From assembly GCA_937921035.1 (NCBI GenBank), contig CALEUL010000021.1:26623-90622 (forward strand): 64,000 bases of DNA, written 5' to 3'. The notes below the pieces were generated by a model that saw only the letters and a list, made by a program, of their open reading frames with translations, ran no database searches and was not told where the DNA came from. Below are positions 1 to 8,844 of this stretch, piece by piece (within the stretch, counting starts at the first letter, position 1; the number at the start of each line of letters is the position of its first letter). The position numbers and the translations under genes are program-made. The stretch is from an uncultured Porphyromonadaceae bacterium (GTDB lineage: Bacteria > Bacteroidota > Bacteroidia > Bacteroidales > Muribaculaceae).

Positions 1-258
1 TTGGTCAAGGAAAAAGTTAAGGCAATAGTAGCGATGGGACTGCACAACGAGAAAATCGTGGAATTCTTCACGCCTCACGTGCCGGTGGTTGATACCGACA
101 ATCTCGACGACGCCATCGCAGCATGCCGCAGCCTCGCCACCGACGGTGATACGGTACTGCTCTCGCCCTGCTGCGCGTCCTTCGACCTTTTCAAGAGTTA
201 CGAGGACCGCGGACGCCAGTTCAAGGCAAAGGTAACAGAACTTAAAAACGAAAAATAA
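1..258 (+). CDS. murD: UDP-N-acetylmuramoylalanine--D-glutamate ligase, C-terminal fragment
   Basis: Only the last 85 or so codons lie in the window; the gene begins before position 1, so the TTG at base 1 is not a start. The visible part is the C-terminal ligase domain, with the family's conserved block LSPCCASFDLFKSYEDRG just before the end. MurD adds D-glutamate to UDP-MurNAc-L-alanine in the cytoplasm, an early step of peptidoglycan precursor synthesis. Its position directly before ftsW, murG and murC is the usual dcw-cluster order and supports the call. Confidence 0.93.
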   Translation: MVKEKVKAIVAMGLHNEKIVEFFTPHVPVVDTDNLDDAIAACRSLATDGDTVLLSPCCASFDLFKSYEDRGRQFKAKVTELKNEK

Positions 259-282
259 ATCTCTCCCCCAAAACAATTCTAT

Positions 283-1695
283 ATGCAAGACGGTCTCTCC
301 CAGGCAGTAGAAACAGCGCTCGCCGGACATCCCGAAACGACAGAAGAAACCGCTCCGGGCGGTCGCAGCCGCGGCGCTGCTGCCGCACCCGCGGCTGTGC
401 TACCGCGCCGTAAATCACCCGACCACCATCTGTGGGGCACATACCTGCTGCTGGTGTTCATCGCTATTGTGGAACTCTTCTCGGCCTCGGTACAGGAAGT
501 GCACGATACCAACGTGTTCGAGCCCATCCTGCGCCAGGGCAAATTTATACTCGGCGGCCTTGTCATTATGCTTCTGATACAGAAGATGCACTACCGTTAT
601 GTGTACGCCTGCATCCCGATATATGTAATCGGCTGCGTATGTCTTATGGTTAGCGTGCTGTTCGCCGGGCAGGAGATAAACGGCGCCGTGCGAGGCCTCG
701 TAGTCGGCGGAGTCCAGATTCTGCCGGCCGAGTTCATGAAGCTGGCGGCGGCGCTGGGCATGGCGTGGATTCTCACGCAGACGCAGGTAGAGGGCAAGCG
801 CGATGTCAGCTGGGGTGGTTTCACATGGTGCATGCTGTTCATGCTGATAATGTGCGGTCTGCTGTTCTCGCAGGGCCTTTCCAACACCCTTGTGGTTGTA
901 GCCATCTGCTTCTCCATGATGCTTGTCGGCGGCATGAGCCTTAAAAAATTCTTTCTCGCCCTGCTTATTGTAGGCAGCCTTGGCGGCTGCGCCTTTGCCG
1001 TGAAAACACAGGCAAAGGACCAGACAGAACTTTCGCCGCGCCAGCAGCAGATTTTCAAGCTGAACCATGTAAGCGTCGAGGAAGGCATGGCCGACGGCCG
1101 TGGCGAGACGTGGAAACAGCGAATCTCGCGCCACACACGAGGCGAAAAGTGGAATGAGAAATTCAGCGTGGAGAACCAGCAGGAGCAGCTCAGCTACATC
1201 GCCCAGGCGCGCGGAGGCCTGTTCGGCGTCGGTCCCGGCAAATCTATGGAGAGCGCCCGTCTGCCTCTGGCATCCCTGGACTATATCTACGCCATAATCG
1301 TGGAGGAACTGGGCATGTTCGTCGGTCTGGGCATACTCCTTGTATATATGTGGATTCTGGGCCGAAGCGCCAAACTTACCATGCAGTTCAAGATGACCAT
1401 GCCAGGTGTACTTGTAATGGGCTGCGCATTTGTGATAGTTTTTCAGGCGCTCTTCCACATGTCTATCGTTACCGGGGTTGTTCCCGTATCGGGACAGCCG
1501 TTGCCCATGATATCCAAAGGCGGTATTTCCGTGCTTGCCACATCGCTGGCGTTCGGCGTAATGCTCAGTTGCGCCAAACATGCCGCACGTATCACAGATA
1601 CCAAGGCCGAACAGGCCAAAGAAGCCGACATTCTCCCTGAAAACGCCCGAGCCCTAAACCCCGCGCTCGTTTCAGACGTAGATAATAAGAATTGA
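283..1695 (+). CDS. ftsW: FtsW, septal peptidoglycan glycosyltransferase (SEDS family)
   Basis: A 470-residue polytopic membrane protein of the SEDS family, which polymerises lipid II at the division septum with a class B PBP. After a cytoplasmic N-terminal stretch of about 48 residues rich in Ala, Pro and Arg, around ten hydrophobic helices follow. Family signatures include GVGPGKS, the EELG motif, and near the C-terminus GVVPVSGQPLPMISKGG, matching the conserved SEDS loop. A long soluble insertion of about 80 residues (roughly 245-325) sits between the middle helices. It follows murD by 24 bases and precedes murG by 16, so it belongs to the same dcw transcript. RodA is the alternative SEDS member, but the context favours FtsW. 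Confidence 0.95.
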   Translation: MQDGLSQAVETALAGHPETTEETAPGGRSRGAAAAPAAVLPRRKSPDHHLWGTYLLLVFIAIVELFSASVQEVHDTNVFEPILRQGKFILGGLVIMLLIQKMHYRYVYACIPIYVIGCVCLMVSVLFAGQEINGAVRGLVVGGVQILPAEFMKLAAALGMAWILTQTQVEGKRDVSWGGFTWCMLFMLIMCGLLFSQGLSNTLVVVAICFSMMLVGGMSLKKFFLALLIVGSLGGCAFAVKTQAKDQTELSPRQQQIFKLNHVSVEEGMADGRGETWKQRISRHTRGEKWNEKFSVENQQEQLSYIAQARGGLFGVGPGKSMESARLPLASLDYIYAIIVEELGMFVGLGILLVYMWILGRSAKLTMQFKMTMPGVLVMGCAFVIVFQALFHMSIVTGVVPVSGQPLPMISKGGISVLATSLAFGVMLSCAKHAARITDTKAEQAKEADILPENARALNPALVSDVDNKN

Positions 1696-1711
1696 AGTAA
1701 CCGAATTAATT

Positions 1712-2845
1712 ATGCCACATACAAAGCGACCACTTAGAGTGCTCATCAGCGGAGGGGGTACCGGAGGACACATCTTTCCGGCCCTGTCTATCGCCGCTGC
1801 CGTAGAAAAGACATGTCCCGGCAGCAAGATTCTGTTTGTAGGAGCGGAGAACCGCATGGAAATGCAGCGAGTGCCCGCCGCAGGCTACGAAATAGTCGGG
1901 CTGCCGGTGAGCGGCTTCGACCGCAAGCATCTGTGGCGCAATATCAAAGTAATTTTCAAACTGCTTAACTGTATGCGCATGGCGCGCAGCATCGTCCGCG
2001 CATTCAAGCCCGACATCGCTGTAGGCGTGGGCGGATATGCAAGCGGTCCGACGCTCAAAGCTGCGCAGCGTGCCGGCGTCCCCACTGTCATACAGGAGCA
2101 GAACTCATATGCCGGCGTAACAAACAAGCTGCTCGCATCCAAGGCAAAAGCGATATGCGTTGCCTACGAGGGCATGGAACGCTTCTTCCCGGCCGACAGG
2201 ATTGTACTTACCGGCAATCCCGTACGCGCCAAGCTTCTCAACCCCGGAATAAGCAAAGAGGATGCCAAGCAGGCCCTCGGCTTCGATCCGGACAAACCAC
2301 TTGTGATGATTGTAGGCGGCAGCCTTGGAGCGCTGTCCATCAACGAGGCGATGATGAAGACGGTACGCGAAGGCCGCGTTGCCGAAGCGCCTTTCTCGGT
2401 GCTGTGGCAGACAGGCTCGCGATACATCGAACGCTGCCGGAAAGCCGAGGAGGAGCATCCGTCGGACAACCTCACCGTTACCGATTTCGTTACCGACATG
2501 GCTGTGGCATACCGTGCCGCCGACCTTGTTGTGTCGCGTGCCGGTGCCGGCACCATCAGCGAACTTGAACTGCTCGGCAAACCCGCAATCCTGGTTCCGT
2601 CGCCCAATGTGGCCGAGGATCACCAGCGCCACAACGCCGAAGCCCTCGCCGACCGCGGCGCCGCAGGTCTTGTGCCGGACGCCGACGTGAACCAGATTCT
2701 GTGGAACGAGATTTCCACCGTAATCGGAAACGCCGAAACACTTGCCGAACTATCGCAAAACATAAAGGCTATGGCACTCCCCGACGCAGCCGAAAAGATT
2801 GTAGACGTCATGATAGATGTTCTCGACAACAAACCCGTAAAATAA
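1712..2845 (+). CDS. murG: MurG, lipid II-forming N-acetylglucosaminyltransferase
   Basis: A 377-residue GT-B fold enzyme that transfers GlcNAc from UDP-GlcNAc to lipid I at the inner face of the membrane. The N-terminal glycine-rich loop SGGGTGGHIFPAL is the MurG signature. The C-terminal half carries the donor-binding motifs VVSRAGAGTISEL and AEDHQRHNAEAL. The length is normal for the family. Its TAA stop overlaps the murC ATG by one base (TAATG at 2843-2847), an arrangement typical of translational coupling. Confidence 0.97.
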   Translation: MPHTKRPLRVLISGGGTGGHIFPALSIAAAVEKTCPGSKILFVGAENRMEMQRVPAAGYEIVGLPVSGFDRKHLWRNIKVIFKLLNCMRMARSIVRAFKPDIAVGVGGYASGPTLKAAQRAGVPTVIQEQNSYAGVTNKLLASKAKAICVAYEGMERFFPADRIVLTGNPVRAKLLNPGISKEDAKQALGFDPDKPLVMIVGGSLGALSINEAMMKTVREGRVAEAPFSVLWQTGSRYIERCRKAEEEHPSDNLTVTDFVTDMAVAYRAADLVVSRAGAGTISELELLGKPAILVPSPNVAEDHQRHNAEALADRGAAGLVPDADVNQILWNEISTVIGNAETLAELSQNIKAMALPDAAEKIVDVMIDVLDNKPVK

Positions 2846-4230
2846 TGGAACTTAAAGATACCAAACGAGTATATTTCGTGGGAATAGGCGGCATAGGCAT
2901 GGCCGCCCTTGCCCGCTACTATATCGCCAACGGCATGGCCGTGGCCGGATATGACCGCACCGAATCCGTCCTCACCGACGAACTTGCCGCCGAGGGATGC
3001 TTCGTAAGCTACAGCGACAGCATGGACGCCGTGCCGGAAGCCTTCCGCCACAGCGACGGCACATTGGTTGTGTACACTCCCGCAGTTCCGGAGAGCAACG
3101 TGCCTCTTACATTCTTCCGCAACGGCGGTTTCGAGATTCACAAGCGCGCCGCCGTCCTCGGACAGATTACACGCGCCTCCAGGAGTCTGTGTTTCTCGGG
3201 AACTCACGGCAAAACGACAACATCGTCGATGGCCGCCCACATCATGCACTCAGGTCCCGTTGGCTGCAACGCCTTTCTCGGCGGAATACTCCGCCGCTAC
3301 AACAGCAATCTGATGCTCAGCTCATCCTCGCCGTACAGCGTTGTGGAGGCCGACGAGTTCGACCGCTCTTTCCACCAGCTGACGCCGTACATCGCCGTAG
3401 TGAACGCCACCGACCCAGACCACCTCGACATCTACGGCACCGAGGAGGCTTATCTTGAAAGTTTCGCGCATTTCACCGAACTGATACGCCCCGACGGCGC
3501 ACTGATTGTCCACACCGGCCTGAAACTGAAACCACGACCCGCAGCAGGCGTGCGCACCTACACTTTCAGCCGCCACGAAGGCGACTTTCACGCTGCCAAC
3601 ATCCGAATAGGCAACGGCAGCATAGTGTTCGATTTCGTGCATCCCGAAGGCACGATAACGGATATCGAACTTGGCGTGCCGGTAGAGATAAACATCGACA
3701 ATGCCGTTGCCGCACTTGCCGCCGTATGGCTCACCGGCACCCTCACACCCGAACTGGCGCGCGAGGCTATCGCGTCCTATCCCGGCGTGGAGCGCCGTTT
3801 CCAGTTCCACCTCAAGGAACAGGGACGCGCCGTAATCGACGATTACGCCCATCATCCCGACGAACTGCGCCAGAGCATAGCGTCGGTGCGAGCGCTGTAC
3901 CCCGACAAAAAAATCACCGTGGCCTTCCAGCCGCATCTATACTCGCGCACCCGCGATTTCGCGCAGCAGTTCGCCGACGCCCTCTCCACAGCCGACGAAG
4001 TTGTTATGACCGACCTCTATCCCGCACGCGAAAAACCCATTCCGGGCATCAGTTCCGAGACAATATTCTCCAAGATAAAAAACGAAAAAAAAATACTGAT
4101 TTCTAAAGAGGATTTTGTCAAAACGATGAAAAACCGTAACTTTGAGATATTATTGACCGCCGGTGCCGGCGACCTGAGCCTCTATGTGCCCGCGCTCGTG
4201 GAGGCAATCACTGTCGGCAACGGCATGTAA
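2845..4230 (+). CDS. murC: MurC, UDP-N-acetylmuramate--L-alanine ligase
   Basis: A 461-residue Mur ligase that attaches L-alanine to UDP-MurNAc with ATP. Motifs in order are the nucleotide-binding start VGIGGIGMAALARYY, the ATP loop SGTHGKTTTSSM, VEADEFDRSFHQL, NATDPDHLDIY and the C-terminal DDYAHHPDEL. The reading frame is open upstream into murG, but the ATG at 2845 is chosen because it starts at the family's normal N-terminus and overlaps the murG stop by one base. It is followed after 27 bases by ftsQ. Confidence 0.97.
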   Translation: MELKDTKRVYFVGIGGIGMAALARYYIANGMAVAGYDRTESVLTDELAAEGCFVSYSDSMDAVPEAFRHSDGTLVVYTPAVPESNVPLTFFRNGGFEIHKRAAVLGQITRASRSLCFSGTHGKTTTSSMAAHIMHSGPVGCNAFLGGILRRYNSNLMLSSSSPYSVVEADEFDRSFHQLTPYIAVVNATDPDHLDIYGTEEAYLESFAHFTELIRPDGALIVHTGLKLKPRPAAGVRTYTFSRHEGDFHAANIRIGNGSIVFDFVHPEGTITDIELGVPVEINIDNAVAALAAVWLTGTLTPELAREAIASYPGVERRFQFHLKEQGRAVIDDYAHHPDELRQSIASVRALYPDKKITVAFQPHLYSRTRDFAQQFADALSTADEVVMTDLYPAREKPIPGISSETIFSKIKNEKKILISKEDFVKTMKNRNFEILLTAGAGDLSLYVPALVEAITVGNGM

Positions 4231-4257
4231 TAGTTTGACAATCAGCAAACAGGCGCA

Positions 4258-5127
4258 ATGTTGAGGAACTCCATATTAATGTTTGTGCTGACGGTTATCA
4301 TAATCGTCTACATCTGCTTTGCGCTACCGTTCACGCACACACTGGCATCGGAGGCTCGCATGAGCAACCATATCGATATCGTGCTTTCCGACCCCGACTC
4401 GAAATTCGTTAACGTTTCCGACGTAATGCAGGAGCTGGATATAGATCCGGAAAAGATGGCCGGAGAGAAGCTGAAAACCTTCGACATAGCTACTCTGGAA
4501 AAACGTCTGCGCGACTCCGACAAGCTGCAGAGCGCAAACATCACGCTCACCACCGACGGCCGCCTCCAGGTGTACGTGGAACCGATGGTACCGGTTGCCC
4601 GCGTGTTCGATACCACTCGCCCGTCATATTATATCAACGCATCCGGTAAACGAATCTCGGCCGATGTGCGTTATCATATAGACGTTCCCGTCCTGGTGGG
4701 CACTTTTGGCTCGGAATACCCGGCCCAGCGCCTATTGCCGCTGCTGGATTATATCAGCTCCAACCCCTCGGCTAACGCTATCGTCGCTACAGTTACTCAG
4801 GAAGCCGACGGCAATATAATCCTTGTGCCGACAATAGTTGGCCACGTGATAAACTTCGGCGACACATCTATGGTAGCCGACAAATTTATGCGTCTGCGTG
4901 CTTTCTACCGACACATCGCGCCTACGAAAGGCTGGAACACGTACGACACCGTAGCCGTGAAATGGCGCGACCGCGTTGTCGCCACACGCCGCAACAAAGA
5001 GATGCCCCCCGTTGCCGTACCCACCGAGGACGAAATGACTGGCGCCCTCGACATAGCCGACAACGAACCGTCTCCCGAGGATATCAATCCCGAAATCTTA
5101 GCCGACCAGAAACGAACTCTTCCTTAA
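4258..5127 (+). CDS. ftsQ: FtsQ/DivIB-type cell division protein
   Basis: A 289-residue bitopic membrane protein with a short N-terminus, one transmembrane helix (about residues 6-25), then a periplasmic POTRA-like and FtsQ beta domain. FtsQ links early and late divisome proteins. Sequence similarity of this family is low, so the call rests mainly on topology, size and the fixed order murC-ftsQ-ftsA-ftsZ. The region VSDVMQELDIDPEKM followed by LRDSDKLQSANITLTTDGRLQVYVEP fits the POTRA pattern. The last 30 residues are acidic and Pro-rich. It lies 12 bases before ftsA. Confidence 0.88.
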   Translation: MLRNSILMFVLTVIIIVYICFALPFTHTLASEARMSNHIDIVLSDPDSKFVNVSDVMQELDIDPEKMAGEKLKTFDIATLEKRLRDSDKLQSANITLTTDGRLQVYVEPMVPVARVFDTTRPSYYINASGKRISADVRYHIDVPVLVGTFGSEYPAQRLLPLLDYISSNPSANAIVATVTQEADGNIILVPTIVGHVINFGDTSMVADKFMRLRAFYRHIAPTKGWNTYDTVAVKWRDRVVATRRNKEMPPVAVPTEDEMTGALDIADNEPSPEDINPEILADQKRTLP

Positions 5128-5139
5128 AATCTTCCGATA

Positions 5140-6711
5140 ATGGAACCGAAATATATAGCAGCAATAGAAATAGCTTCTTCCAAAATCAAAGGCGCCATAG
5201 GCTACAGCGACGCCTCCGGCAACCTGTCGGTGCTCGCCGTGGAGGAAATGCCTGCGTCCAACAACGTGCGATATGGCCGAGTGCAAAACATCCGCGAGGT
5301 ATCTTCGGCCGTGAACGACATCATCGCCAGGCTTGAGGCCTCTCCCGCCGCCGGCAAACGCCACATACGCGCACTGGCACTGTCCATAGGCGGACGCTCG
5401 CTCGCCGGAAAACGCGCACAGGCCTCGGCAAAGTTCCCGGACGAATGCGAGATTACCGGCAAGCATATCCAGCGTCTTATTTTCGAGGCCAAGCAGAACT
5501 TCGATGCCGAAAAGTACATCATCGAGGCTATTCCCCGCCGCTATCTGGTTAACAACACCGCCACAGCTCAGCCGGTGGGTACATACGGCGACAGCCTGCG
5601 TGCCGAATTCCTTATGATTTCCTGTGCTCGGGAGACCATACAGAACCTCGAACGCATAAAATTCGCCGGTGCCACCGCTCCGGAAGTAAAATATATAATA
5701 GACGCCAAGGCAACCGGCGATTTCGTCCTCACTGCCGACGACAAAGAGCTGGGAACAGCACTGGTGGATGTCGGCGCCGAGACTACATCGGTGGCAATAT
5801 ATAAAAACGGCACACTGGCTTCGTTCCGCACCATTCCTATGGGCTCAAGGCTGATAAACCTCGACCTGGTCGCAGGCTTAGGCACAACCGAGGAAGGAGC
5901 CGAACGAATGAAACGGGAATACGCCGAAAATCCAGACGGAAGCGCCGAAAACATACGCAACTACGTGCACTCGCGCTGCGGAGAAATCGCCGCGAACGTT
6001 TTCAATCAGATTGAAAATTCCGGTCTTGGCGCGCAGACCGTTACCAAGATCATCACCACCGGCGGTGGCGCCCGCATAAAAGACCTTGCCGAGCAGCTGT
6101 CGGCACTTTCCAAACTGCCCGTCCGCCAGGCTGAGATGCCCTCCGGGGTATCGTTCCGCGTGGCCGGCCGCAACGACGCCGCCAACATCGACATCGTGGC
6201 CCTTCTGTCGGCGGCATCGCGCGTGTTCCAGACAAGCTGCATGGCCGATCCCGAACCCGAACAGAGCGAAACGCCCGCCGAACAGGAACCCGTATTCGAA
6301 AACGTTACTGTAGAGAAAATCGAAAAAGCCGCTGACGAGACCCCGTCAAGAACACGCGACAACCGTCCAAAAACCGCACCGGTACCCGACGACGAAGACG
6401 ACCTGCTGCGCGACGACCCCGACAGCGAGACCGAACCGGAAGAAAAAAGCAAGCCCCACAAACGCTTCGGCATATTCGGCTGGGGCAGAAAACAATCCAG
6501 GCGCGACCATAAGTTAGAGAAGAACGAGTTCGAGGAGGACGACGATGACGATTCCGCCGAATACGAATCCGGCCCCGCCGCCGGCCCCGCTGCCGACGAC
6601 GACCACTTCGAAGACACAAAAAAAGGAATGGAGATACTGCGCAACCGCTTCATAAAAATCTTCATGCCGCCCGAGGGTGTAGCCGACGACGACGACGATA
6701 ACGAAAAATAA
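5140..6711 (+). CDS. ftsA: FtsA, actin-like divisome membrane tether
   Basis: A 523-residue actin-fold ATPase that anchors FtsZ to the membrane. The N-terminal phosphate loop reads AAIEIASSKIKGAIGY. The family's nucleotide-binding motifs LVDVGAETTSVAIYKNG and IITTGGGARIKDL follow. The core ends near residue 370. After it comes a disordered tail of about 150 residues with alternating acidic runs (DDEDDLL, EEDDDDDSAEY) and basic patches, ending in a putative amphipathic targeting helix MEILRNRFIKIFMPPEG and a run of Asp. The E. coli protein is about 100 residues shorter; long tails are common in Bacteroidetes FtsA. ftsZ starts 30 bases downstream. Confidence 0.95.
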   Translation: MEPKYIAAIEIASSKIKGAIGYSDASGNLSVLAVEEMPASNNVRYGRVQNIREVSSAVNDIIARLEASPAAGKRHIRALALSIGGRSLAGKRAQASAKFPDECEITGKHIQRLIFEAKQNFDAEKYIIEAIPRRYLVNNTATAQPVGTYGDSLRAEFLMISCARETIQNLERIKFAGATAPEVKYIIDAKATGDFVLTADDKELGTALVDVGAETTSVAIYKNGTLASFRTIPMGSRLINLDLVAGLGTTEEGAERMKREYAENPDGSAENIRNYVHSRCGEIAANVFNQIENSGLGAQTVTKIITTGGGARIKDLAEQLSALSKLPVRQAEMPSGVSFRVAGRNDAANIDIVALLSAASRVFQTSCMADPEPEQSETPAEQEPVFENVTVEKIEKAADETPSRTRDNRPKTAPVPDDEDDLLRDDPDSETEPEEKSKPHKRFGIFGWGRKQSRRDHKLEKNEFEEDDDDDSAEYESGPAAGPAADDDHFEDTKKGMEILRNRFIKIFMPPEGVADDDDDNEK

Positions 6712-6741
6712 CAAAGCTCTCACCGCATAAAAAACAGCGAA

Positions 6742-8109
6742 ATGACATATTACGATTCCGAAAATCCCGACTTGATCGACAAATATAAAAACGCCAACGA
6801 AGTACTTGAGGGCGGTGCCCCCACAATCCTCGCGATGGGCGTTGGCGGCGGCGGCTGCAACGCTGTGGCGTATATGGCAAAGCAGAACGTTAAGGGCGTG
6901 GACTTTGTTGTGCTCAACACCGACCGCCAGGCCCTGCTGCCCATAGACGTGCCCACCAAGGTGCTTCTTGGCCCGAAGGTATGCAACGGACTCGGCGCAG
7001 GCAGCAAACCCGAAAAAGGCCGCGAAGCCGCCGAAGAAAGCGCCGAGGAGATTCTGAAGCTCCTAACGCCCGACGTCCAGATGGTGTTCGTTACCGCAGG
7101 CATGGGCGGTGGCACAGGTACCGGCGCAGCACCTGTAGTGGCAAAAATAGCCAAAGACAAAGGCATACTCACCGTAGGCATCGTTACAATCCCGTTCTTC
7201 TTCGAAGGCATGGCACGCATCAAATGCGCCATGCAGGGTGCCGCACTGCTTCAGGAAAACGTGGACGCAATGCTGATGATAAACAACGACCGTCTGAGCC
7301 AGATTTATCCGACAATGGCATGGCAGGACGGTTTCAGCAAGGCCGATGAAATCCTTACTACGGCGGCGCGCACAATCTCCGACATGGTTACCATCCTGGC
7401 GAACATAAACATAGATATGCGCGATGTGGACACCTGTCTGCGCAACGGTCGCACGGCACTGATTTCCGTAGGATACGGCGAAGGCGAGGGCCGACTGAAA
7501 CATGCCATCGAGGACGCTCTCAACTCGCCTCTGCTGTGCGAGACAAACATTATGAGCGCCCGCGAGCTGCTGTTCGCCTTCTACTACTCGCGCGACCTGA
7601 ATCCGCCGCTGCTGCTGTCGGAATCGTCGGAGGCAAACCAGCTGGTGGCTTCCATCAACCAGCGCGTCCACATAAAGTTCGGATGGGGCTTCGACGACAC
7701 TCTCGGCAACAAGATTAAATTCACAATCCTGGCTTCGGGATTCGACATGTCGGTGGAGACAAACGGCATTCATATCGACGACATACACGGCGCACGCGGC
7801 AACAACGACGACAAGGAAACCACTCCCGCCGATATCAAAGCAATTTCCGCGGCGTACGGCACCGACAAGGTAGACGACCTTATCCGCCGTCAGGAAACTC
7901 AGAACTACTATATCCTGAGCGCCGACGAGCTGGACAGCGACGAAGCCATAGCACGTGTGGAAGCAACACCGGCCTACAAACGCGACAAGCGCAATGTGGC
8001 CGCTCCGTCAAAGACACCGGCACCGAAACTCGACCCGCAGCAGCCCGCAGCAGAAAAACCCAAACCAAAGAACAACGACACCATTACCTTCTCCCTCGAT
8101 GACCACTGA
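6742..8109 (+). CDS. ftsZ: FtsZ, tubulin-like division GTPase
   Basis: A 455-residue tubulin homologue that polymerises into the Z-ring. The GTP-binding loop VGGGGCNAVAYM, the tubulin signature GMGGGTGTGAAPVVA and the NTDRQAL motif are intact, as is the T7-loop region NIDMRDVDTCLRNG. The globular domain ends near residue 340. A linker of about 100 residues follows, rich in Pro, Lys and Ala, ending in NDTITFSLDDH, which occupies the place of the conserved C-terminal peptide. The last 11 bases overlap the start of the next gene, a Sir2 deacylase. Confidence 0.98.
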   Translation: MTYYDSENPDLIDKYKNANEVLEGGAPTILAMGVGGGGCNAVAYMAKQNVKGVDFVVLNTDRQALLPIDVPTKVLLGPKVCNGLGAGSKPEKGREAAEESAEEILKLLTPDVQMVFVTAGMGGGTGTGAAPVVAKIAKDKGILTVGIVTIPFFFEGMARIKCAMQGAALLQENVDAMLMINNDRLSQIYPTMAWQDGFSKADEILTTAARTISDMVTILANINIDMRDVDTCLRNGRTALISVGYGEGEGRLKHAIEDALNSPLLCETNIMSARELLFAFYYSRDLNPPLLLSESSEANQLVASINQRVHIKFGWGFDDTLGNKIKFTILASGFDMSVETNGIHIDDIHGARGNNDDKETTPADIKAISAAYGTDKVDDLIRRQETQNYYILSADELDSDEAIARVEATPAYKRDKRNVAAPSKTPAPKLDPQQPAAEKPKPKNNDTITFSLDDH

Positions 8110-8803
8110 TAAAAAACTGCGCCTTGTTGTATCCACCGGCGCCGGCATGAGCGCCGAAAGCGGCATCCGCACTTTCCGCGACGCCGACGGACTGTGGGAA
8201 GAATACCCCGTCATGGACGTGGCAAGCGCCGACGGCTTCCGCCGCAATCCGGAGCTCATACATAAATTCTACAACGAGCGCCGCAAGCAGCTCGGAGAAG
8301 CAATGCCCAACGCCGGACACTACGGCCTGCACGAGCTCGAGAAATTTTTCAACGTATACGTCATCACCCAGAACGTAGACGACCTGCACGAACGCGCCGG
8401 AAGCACAAATGTGATGCATCTCCACGGCGAACTTACGAAAGTACGCGCCCTCGACGACGAAACCAAGGTATACAAGATAGACTACAACGCCCAGACAACG
8501 CCGCAGACCGTTATCGACGGCCACCACGTGCGCCCGCACATCGTGTTCTTCCAGGAAGCCGTTCCTATGTTCGAGCCGGCAACCGAGATAGCCGCCGAAG
8601 CCGACATCTTCGTGATTATAGGCACCTCGTTAGTGGTGTACCCCGCCGCCGCGCTCCTCAACTACGTGCGCAAAGGTACACCGGTATACTACATAGACCC
8701 CAACCCGTCCACAGTACCCGCCGGAGTAACGCTTATCCGCAAACCGGCCACCGAGGGCGTGGCAGAACTCGAAAAAATTCTTATCGACAAATATTGCCGG
8801 TAA
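8099..8803 (+). CDS. cobB: Sir2-family NAD-dependent protein deacylase
   Basis: A 234-residue sirtuin that removes acetyl or other acyl groups from lysines using NAD. It shows STGAGMSAESGIRTFRD (NAD binding), TQNVDDLHERAG, the catalytic His in MHLHGEL, RPHIVFFQEAVP, GTSLVVYPAA and YYIDPNPS. The usual zinc cysteines of the small domain are missing between MHLHGEL and RPHIVFF: the segment TKVRALDDETKVYKIDYN has none. This points to a short, zinc-less variant. The start at 8099 (MTTDKKLRL) lies within the end of ftsZ; the longer open frame upstream is ftsZ in another frame. The symbol is by family only. Confidence 0.9.
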   Translation: MTTDKKLRLVVSTGAGMSAESGIRTFRDADGLWEEYPVMDVASADGFRRNPELIHKFYNERRKQLGEAMPNAGHYGLHELEKFFNVYVITQNVDDLHERAGSTNVMHLHGELTKVRALDDETKVYKIDYNAQTTPQTVIDGHHVRPHIVFFQEAVPMFEPATEIAAEADIFVIIGTSLVVYPAAALLNYVRKGTPVYYIDPNPSTVPAGVTLIRKPATEGVAELEKILIDKYCR

Positions 8804-8844
8804 ACGACAACATAAAACAACACTGATATAAATCACCGGAAATC

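Noticed and set aside
415..1581. Long minus-strand frame opposite ftsW
   Set aside because: It is the mirror of a GC-rich coding frame, with His- and Gln-rich low-quality sequence and no family resemblance.
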